Assembly: GCF_035594035.1 (NCBI RefSeq)
Contig: NZ_CP141588.1
Span: 1,509,501 to 1,573,500 of the forward strand
Reading direction: 5' to 3'
Length of the DNA: 64,000 nt
Source of the DNA: Sphingomonas sp. LY54
GTDB taxonomy: Bacteria; Pseudomonadota; Alphaproteobacteria; Sphingomonadales; Sphingomonadaceae
The number at the start of each line of letters is the position of its first letter. Position 1 is the stretch's first letter. Positions 59,081-64,000 of the stretch are shown in pieces. Made by a program: the position numbers and the translations under genes. The notes beneath the pieces were generated by a model, which made no database searches, was not told where the DNA came from, and was given only the letters and a program-made list of their open reading frames with translations.

Positions 59081-60421
59081 TTAGGCCATCAAATCGATCT
59101 GGCCGCTCGAACGGAGCGGACGGTATTGGGGTTCGTCGCCTTCCGGCGTGTCGGCAGCGGCGGAACGGCCGTCGCCGGAGCGCTGCTCGCCGCCATTCTG
59201 CTGGCGCTGCCAGCCCTGGGCGTCGCCACCGCTGCGGCTGTCGAAGCGTAAAGACTGCGCGTCGGAGCGGATGCCGGCGTCCGTGAGCGCGCGGGTGAGA
59301 TCGGCGGCGTCGCGGCGCAGCATGTCGAGCGCGGCCGGGCTTTCGGCCGCAACGACGGCGCGCAGGCTGCCGGCATCGTCGAACGCCATGCGCACCTCGA
59401 TCCGGCCCATCTCGATCGGGTTGAGCCGGATCGTCACTTCGTCGCGACCCGCGGACACGCGGCGTGCAATCTCGACGCCCATTTCGTGCCCGATCTGGCC
59501 TGGGCGGGCGTTGACGACGGCCGGGGCCTGCGCCTGGGCGGGATAAGGATGGGCAGCGGCCGGCCGCGCGGCCTGCGCCGGCAGCGACTGGCTGAGCAGG
59601 GATGAGGGCAGACCATCGGCCTTCGTAACCGCATGGTCGCCACCGTCGACGGCCGCAGAGACGGAAGCCGCGAAGGTCGAGCCGTTGTCGGCGGACGTTG
59701 CAGGGGCGGCATCGCTCGGGGTCGAGGAAGTCGGCGCGCTTGCGGCGGACTTCACGCCGGTCGTTACGGGAGCATTCGGCGCGTTCGTCGGGCTATTCCG
59801 GGTGGACAGCGCGTGCGGCGTCGGTGCCGGCGCAGCCGTCAGGACAGCGGCCGGCGCTTCGGCCGGCGCGTCCGTGCCGGGCTCCGCCTGGGGCTGAACC
59901 GCCGGCTCGATCTCTGCCGTCTCCGCTGGGACCACTGCGGCTGCGACGACGGCTGCCTGCTGCTCGATGGTTGGGAGCGGCGAGGCAACGATGGACGACA
60001 TCGGATCGGACGGAGCCGCGTTGGCCGCCTTGCTCTCGATCGGCTTGGAGGCGTCGCCAGGCTGCGGCGGTGCGATCGGGTCGGGCTTCATGCCGTCGTT
60101 GGCAGCCTGGATCTTCAAATTTGGCTGAGGCACGACGGCGTCCGGAGACAGCGCCGGCATATCGTCGGCCGGCGCGGCTTCCACCGCGGCAGCAATCGGG
60201 ATTTCGGGCCCGGTGGCCAACATGACGGCCTGGCCATCGGTTGCCGCAACCGGCGTGGTCGCGACCGCTTTGCCCGAAGCCGTCGCAGGGATGAACGCGC
60301 TCGCTGCGGCCGGCTGCAGCGTCGCGTCGAGGACCTGGCCGAAGGCGCCGAGCAATGCGGCGCCGGCTGCAGCGTCCGGCGCGGCGGACGGCGTCGCAAA
60401 TGTGATCGAAGCGATGTTCAC
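59081..60421 (-). CDS. fliK: Flagellar hook-length control protein FliK
   Basis: A protein of 446 residues. The first 300 are low-complexity Ala/Pro/Thr, the ruler-like part. The conserved C-terminal domain is near 315-400: VTIRLNPIEMGRIEVRMAFD and RRDAADLTRALTDAGIRSD. The start is GTG at 60421. It measures hook length and switches export to filament proteins. A CTCTATAAT element lies 40 bases upstream. Confidence 0.88.
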   Translation of the reverse strand: MNIASITFATPSAAPDAAAGAALLGAFGQVLDATLQPAAASAFIPATASGKAVATTPVAATDGQAVMLATGPEIPIAAAVEAAPADDMPALSPDAVVPQPNLKIQAANDGMKPDPIAPPQPGDASKPIESKAANAAPSDPMSSIVASPLPTIEQQAAVVAAAVVPAETAEIEPAVQPQAEPGTDAPAEAPAAVLTAAPAPTPHALSTRNSPTNAPNAPVTTGVKSAASAPTSSTPSDAAPATSADNGSTFAASVSAAVDGGDHAVTKADGLPSSLLSQSLPAQAARPAAAHPYPAQAQAPAVVNARPGQIGHEMGVEIARRVSAGRDEVTIRLNPIEMGRIEVRMAFDDAGSLRAVVAAESPAALDMLRRDAADLTRALTDAGIRSDAQSLRFDSRSGGDAQGWQRQQNGGEQRSGDGRSAAADTPEGDEPQYRPLRSSGQIDLMA

Positions 60422-60460
60422 GTTCTTATTATCCTCGCCTTCGGGCCCAAGCCCCGGATC

Positions 60461-60469
60461 ATTATAGAG
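60461..60469 (-). promoter_or_regulatory. CTCTATAAT promoter element of fliK-flgD
   Basis: On the minus strand CCGCGACTTTGCCTCTATAAT. It lies between flhA (stop 60492) and fliK (start 60421), so fliK-flgD has its own promoter. Confidence 0.5.
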
Positions 60470-60491
60470 GCAAAGTCGCGGTGCGACGCGG

Positions 60492-62573
60492 TCAGGCGAT
60501 CGCGCCCAGCGTGCGGATTCGCGAGCGCACGTGGATCTCGTTCTGCGACAGCACCACCGTCGCCGGCCGCACCCGTTCGATGATCGAGCGCACGAACGGG
60601 CGGATCGCGGGGTTGGTCAGCATGCACGGTATCTCGCCTTCCTGGGCAAGCCGGTCATAGGTGTCGCGCACCGAGCCGATGAACGCCTGCAGGCTAGACG
60701 GCGCCATGGCGAGATGGCGCTCGTCGCCGATGCCGACGATGCTCTCGGCAAATTCCTGGTCCCAGCGCGGCGACAAAGTGATGATCGGGATCGCGCCGTC
60801 GCGGGCCTGCTGCGACGAGATCTGGCGGGCGAGGCGCCCGCGCACATGCTCGGTCATTTGCATCAGATTCTGGGTGAAGACGCTCGCCTCCGCGATGCCT
60901 TCGAGAATGGTCGGCACGTCGCGGATCGAGATGCCTTCGGCGAGCAGATTCTGGAGGATGCGCTGCACGCCCGAGATCGAGATTTTCGCCGGCACGATGT
61001 CCGCCACCAGTTTCTCGGACTCCTTGTGAATCTCGTTCAGCAGCTTCTGCGTCTCGGTGTAGGAGAGCAGGTCGGCAATATTGTCCTTGATGAGCTCGGT
61101 GAGGTGGGTCGTGACGACGGTGCCGCTGTCGACCACGGTGAGGCCGCGGAAGCCGGCTTCGTCGCGCAAATCCTTGTCGATCCACAGAGCAGGCAGATTG
61201 AACACCGGCTCCAGCGTCTCGACGCCCGGAATGCCGACATTCTCCCCGCCCGGATTGATGACCAGCAATTTGTCGAGGCGGATCTCGCCGCGCCCGGCCA
61301 CCGTCTCCTTGATGTAGACGATATATTCGTGGGCCTGCAGCGCCATATTATCGAGGATGCGCACCGCCGGCAGCACGAAGCCGTAATCGATGGCGAACTG
61401 GCGCCGAAGCGCGCGCACCTGATCGTCGAGCCGCGGGTCGCTGCTGGAATCGTTGATCAAGGGGAGCAGCCCGTAGCCGAGCTCGATCCGCACTGCGTCG
61501 ATCGCGAGCGTGCTGGAGATCGGCTCCTCGACCTGCGACGCCTCCAGCTCGCGGCTGGCGTCGGCCATGCGCTCCTGCGCCTCGATCAGCTCGTTGCGCT
61601 GGCTCGCCTTCCAGGCAATCCATCCGCACAGGCCGCCCAGCACCGCGAACGGGAGGAAGGGCAGGCCCGGGATCAGCGCCAGCGCGATCATCAGGGCCGC
61701 GGCCATGCCGAACGCCTTGGGATAGCGGCCGAGCTGGTCGCCGAGCGCCGCCCCGGCCTTGCCCGCCATGCCGCCCTTGGACACGAGCAGGCCGGCCGCG
61801 GTCGAGACGATCAGCGCCGGGATCTGGCTGACGAGGCCGTCGCCGACGGTGAGGATCGTGTAAGTGTGGAAAGCCTCGCTGAACGCGACTCCGTGGATGC
61901 CGACGCCGACGATCAGGCCGACGACGATGTTGATCACGGTGATGAGCAGGCCGGCGACGGCGTCGCCCTTCACGAACTTGGAGGCACCGTCCATCGCGCC
62001 GAAGAAGCCGCTCTCGGCCTCGATCTCCTCGCGGCGGGCGCGCGCCTGCGCCTCGCTGATCATGCCGGCCGACAGATCGGCGTCGATCGCCATCTGCTTG
62101 CCGGGCATCGCATCGAGGCTGAAGCGCGCCGCGACCTCGGCGATGCGGCCGGCGCCCTTGGTGATCACGACGAAATTGATGACGATCAGGATGATGAAGA
62201 TGGTGAGGCCGATCACGGTCTCGCCGCCCATCAGGAACTCGCCGAACGCCGCAATCACGCCGCCGGCGGCATGGACGCCTTCATGGCCGTGCGACAGGAT
62301 CAGGCGGGTCGAGGCGATGTTGAGGCCGAGGCGCAGCATCGTCACGATCAGCAGGATCGTCGGGAAGGCGGAGAGCTGGAGCGGCTTTTCGATGAACAAC
62401 GCCGTCATCAGGATCAGCACCGAGGCGGTGATCGACAGCGACAGGCCGAAATCGAGCAGCCAGCCCGGCACCGGCAGGATCAGCATGGCGATAATCGCCA
62501 CCACCGTGCCGGCGAGCGCGAGGTCCCGGCTCATGCCGAAACGCTGCATCAAATTGGTCCATTGCGCGGGCAT
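60492..62573 (-). CDS. flhA: Flagellar export gate protein FlhA
   Basis: A protein of 693 residues. Eight membrane helices occupy the first 320 residues, with the FHIPEP-type signature (VITKGAGRIAEVAARFSLDA and MPGKQMAIDADLSAG). The cytoplasmic domain (IELGYGLLPLINDSSSDPRL; ILQNLLAEGISIRDVPTILE) follows. It forms the nonameric export gate. The start at 62573 is 20 bases after the FlbD-like gene's stop. Confidence 0.96.
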   Translation of the reverse strand: MPAQWTNLMQRFGMSRDLALAGTVVAIIAMLILPVPGWLLDFGLSLSITASVLILMTALFIEKPLQLSAFPTILLIVTMLRLGLNIASTRLILSHGHEGVHAAGGVIAAFGEFLMGGETVIGLTIFIILIVINFVVITKGAGRIAEVAARFSLDAMPGKQMAIDADLSAGMISEAQARARREEIEAESGFFGAMDGASKFVKGDAVAGLLITVINIVVGLIVGVGIHGVAFSEAFHTYTILTVGDGLVSQIPALIVSTAAGLLVSKGGMAGKAGAALGDQLGRYPKAFGMAAALMIALALIPGLPFLPFAVLGGLCGWIAWKASQRNELIEAQERMADASRELEASQVEEPISSTLAIDAVRIELGYGLLPLINDSSSDPRLDDQVRALRRQFAIDYGFVLPAVRILDNMALQAHEYIVYIKETVAGRGEIRLDKLLVINPGGENVGIPGVETLEPVFNLPALWIDKDLRDEAGFRGLTVVDSGTVVTTHLTELIKDNIADLLSYTETQKLLNEIHKESEKLVADIVPAKISISGVQRILQNLLAEGISIRDVPTILEGIAEASVFTQNLMQMTEHVRGRLARQISSQQARDGAIPIITLSPRWDQEFAESIVGIGDERHLAMAPSSLQAFIGSVRDTYDRLAQEGEIPCMLTNPAIRPFVRSIIERVRPATVVLSQNEIHVRSRIRTLGAIA

Positions 62574-62593
62574 TCAGCTCTCCGGAAGTACGC

Positions 62594-63160
62594 TCAGAGC
62601 GCCGGCGAGACGGGGATCCCCGCCTCGATGAAGGTGCGCAATTTGTTGCGCATCGTGCGCACCGAGATGCCGAGGATGGTCGAGGCCGAAGTGCGGTTGC
62701 CGTGGCAGCGCTCGAGCGTGTGCAGGATGAGCTCGCGCTCGACGTCCGCGACGGTGTGGCCGACCAGGGCCTCGACCTCGATCGCGCCGGCGTCCCCGGT
62801 GGCGAGCAGGGCGATCGCCGCCGCGATCAGCTCGCGCTCGGGCGGCAGCGGCACATAGTCGCGCGCGCCCGCCCGCACCGCTGCGACCGCGGCCGAGGCC
62901 GGCGCGTCGATTCCGCAGGCGAGGACCGGCACCGCGATCTTCTCGGCGCGGAGCTGCTCGAGAAAGGCCGGCACGTCGAAGCAAACGTCGATCATGACGC
63001 TGTTGCTGCGGCGCTGGCGCAGATGGGCGACCGCCGCATCGAGGCTGTCGACGGCGACGACTTCCGCGCCGCTCTCGCGCGCCATGGCGGCGGCGAGCTG
63101 GAACTCGCTGCCGGCAGCGCCGACGAGCAGCATCCGGACCAAGGGCGAGCCGAACTCCAT
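62594..63160 (-). CDS. FlbD-like flagellar regulator lacking the sigma-54 AAA+ domain
   Basis: A protein of 188 residues. Residues 1-120 are a receiver-like domain in the FlbD style (RMLLVGAAGSEFQLAAAMAR; VPVLACGIDAPASAAVAAVR; ARDYVPLPPERELIAAAIAL). Residues about 132-180 are a Fis-type helix-turn-helix (LVGHTVADVERELILHTLER, then CHGNRTSASTILGISVRTMR). Canonical FlbD has about 250 residues of AAA+ ATPase between these, with GESGTGKE and GAFTGA; both are absent. The receiver lacks the usual phosphorylation-site Asp context. Its ATG overlaps the fliN stop (TGATG). It may bind DNA but should not activate sigma-54. Confidence 0.85.
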   Translation of the reverse strand: MEFGSPLVRMLLVGAAGSEFQLAAAMARESGAEVVAVDSLDAAVAHLRQRRSNSVMIDVCFDVPAFLEQLRAEKIAVPVLACGIDAPASAAVAAVRAGARDYVPLPPERELIAAAIALLATGDAGAIEVEALVGHTVADVERELILHTLERCHGNRTSASTILGISVRTMRNKLRTFIEAGIPVSPAL

Positions 63161-63531
63161 CACCGGTCCTGGCGAACGATTTCGGTCAGCGTCACGCCCA
63201 GTGCGTTGTCGATCAGCACGACTTCGCCGCGGGCGATCAGCCTGTTGTTGACGAAGATGTCGACTGGTTCGCCCACGCGCCGGTCGAGCTCGACGACGTC
63301 GCCGGGCCGCAGCCGCATCAGCTCGCCAATATCCATCCGCGACCGGCCGAGCACCGCCTGGACCTTGACCGGCACGTCGAACACGGCCTCGAGGCCGCTC
63401 GCGCCGGCATCGACCGGGCCTTCGATGCCCATGGTCGACCAACCCTCTTCGGCTTGGCTGGCTTCCGCGCCGCCGCTTTGTTCGTCGAGCTCGGCCGGCA
63501 CCAATTGGCGCGGCGCAATGTCGTCGCTCAT
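63160..63531 (-). CDS. fliN: Flagellar motor switch protein FliN
   Basis: A protein of 123 residues. The N-terminal 45 residues are acidic and variable. The SpoA/FliN domain follows: FDVPVKVQAVLGRSRMDIGE, LRPGDVVELDRRVGEPVDIF and GEVVLIDNALGVTLTEIV. It belongs to the C ring. The start MSDD at 63531 has GGAG 6 bases upstream. An ATG at 63546, overlapping the fliF stop, is the alternative. Confidence 0.9.
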   Translation of the reverse strand: MSDDIAPRQLVPAELDEQSGGAEASQAEEGWSTMGIEGPVDAGASGLEAVFDVPVKVQAVLGRSRMDIGELMRLRPGDVVELDRRVGEPVDIFVNNRLIARGEVVLIDNALGVTLTEIVRQDR

Positions 63532-63542
63532 CACCTTCTCCA

Positions 63543-64000
63543 TCATGAATTCATCCACTGCCGGACGACCGAAGCCGACTCACCGGGGCTGCCCTTGACC
63601 GCCTCGCCGATGCGCTTCAGCGCCGACATCTTGATCCGCCCGTCGACCTGCGCGAGCGCGATTTCCTGATCGATCGAGACCGCATCGTTGCGAGCCTCGA
63701 GCTGGCGCATCGCATCTTCGTCGCCATCGGCCGCGCGCGATGCCAAAGCGAGCATCTCCGGATCCTGCGCCGGCGGCAGCGCCGGCTGGGCCTCGGGCAC
63801 CTCCGCCATGTCGGTGGCGCGGCGCCGCTCGCGATCGCGCAACATCCGCAGCGCCATCAGGCCCACGCCGGCGATGACCAGGATCTTCAACAGGTCGAAG
63901 ACGTGATCCATCGTCAGACCGCCCAAGAAGCCGGCGTCGGCGCCCGGATCCTCGGGAGTTGCGAAGGTCATGCTTTCGACAACCACGCTGTCGCCGCGCT
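63543..64000 (-). CDS. fliF: Flagellar M-ring protein FliF, C-terminal part (gene continues beyond the window)
   Basis: The frame is open to the right edge. Visible from the edge: RGDSVVVESMTF, then the second membrane helix (VFDLLKILVIAGVGLMALRM), a cytoplasmic stretch, and the FliG-binding tail VDGRIKMSALKRIGEAVKGS with SVVRQWMNS. These are the C-terminal features of FliF. fliN follows directly. fliG, which usually follows fliF, does not lie between them. Confidence 0.9.
   Translation of the reverse strand, partial: RGDSVVVESMTFATPEDPGADAGFLGGLTMDHVFDLLKILVIAGVGLMALRMLRDRERRRATDMAEVPEAQPALPPAQDPEMLALASRAADGDEDAMRQLEARNDAVSIDQEIALAQVDGRIKMSALKRIGEAVKGSPGESASVVRQWMNS

Noticed and set aside
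60531..62858. 775-codon frame antisense to flhA
   Set aside because: It has a His/Arg/Asp-rich shadow composition and no recognisable motif; flhA on the minus strand is certain.

Overview
The window is GC-rich chromosomal DNA from an alphaproteobacterium, most likely a sphingomonad (Sphingomonadaceae or a close relative). The grounds are the large NAD-dependent glutamate dehydrogenase, the lgt-midA-pgeF gene order, DUF6481 and DUF6468 proteins, FlbT, an FlbD-like protein and a short Caulobacter-type flagellin. I see no insertion sequence, phage, CRISPR array or rRNA. One tRNA gene, tRNA-Thr(CGT), is present.

Layout. 1-5.5 kb: the 3' part of a succinylglutamate desuccinylase/aspartoacylase-family gene, a class II aldolase, maleylacetoacetate isomerase, a PuuD-like membrane protein, a small zinc-ribbon protein and a DUF485-ActP acetate symporter pair. 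5.5-12 kb: a copper island, all on the minus strand: outer-membrane CopB, multicopper oxidase CopA, two small secreted metal-binding-like proteins, a CueR-type regulator and a Cu(I) P-type ATPase. 12-15 kb: an XRE regulator/membrane protein pair behind a four-copy GTAAAG element, a 48-residue glycine-rich membrane protein, a GNAT-nitrilase fusion, a DUF6481 protein and the tRNA. 15-36.5 kb: mostly housekeeping and metabolic genes, including a PAS-like protein, NAD-GDH, a PepSY protein, phaB with an overlapping ribbon-helix-helix gene, hemH, a lone IorB-like molybdopterin subunit, an acyl-CoA ligase, lgt, midA, pgeF, a methyltransferase/MerR divergent pair, a Cys/Met-metabolism PLP enzyme and nrdA.

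36.5-64 kb: a flagellar cluster, continuing past the right edge. On the minus strand it holds regulators and export genes (double-HTH regulator, an orphan gene, a sigma-70-family sigma factor, a mini-ORF, a muramidase, fliJ, fliI, flbT), then motE, DUF6468, fliM, fliL, then flgD, fliK, flhA, an FlbD-like gene, fliN and the end of fliF. On the plus strand it holds flgE, flgK, flgL, a FliL-like secreted protein, flgF, flgG, flgA, flgH, flagellin and two orphan genes.

The part most worth a second look is flagellar regulation. The FlbD homologue has a receiver-like domain joined directly to a Fis-type helix-turn-helix, with no AAA+ domain, so it should not be able to activate sigma-54. The same cluster encodes its own divergent sigma-70-family factor. 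At least ten sites upstream of cluster genes share an AT-rich TCCTATAAT-like element, and I found no convincing -24/-12 sites at the two main divergent promoters. The flagellin leader has two tandem hairpins and FlbT is encoded nearby. Together these suggest, by inference, a sigma-54-independent flagellar hierarchy.
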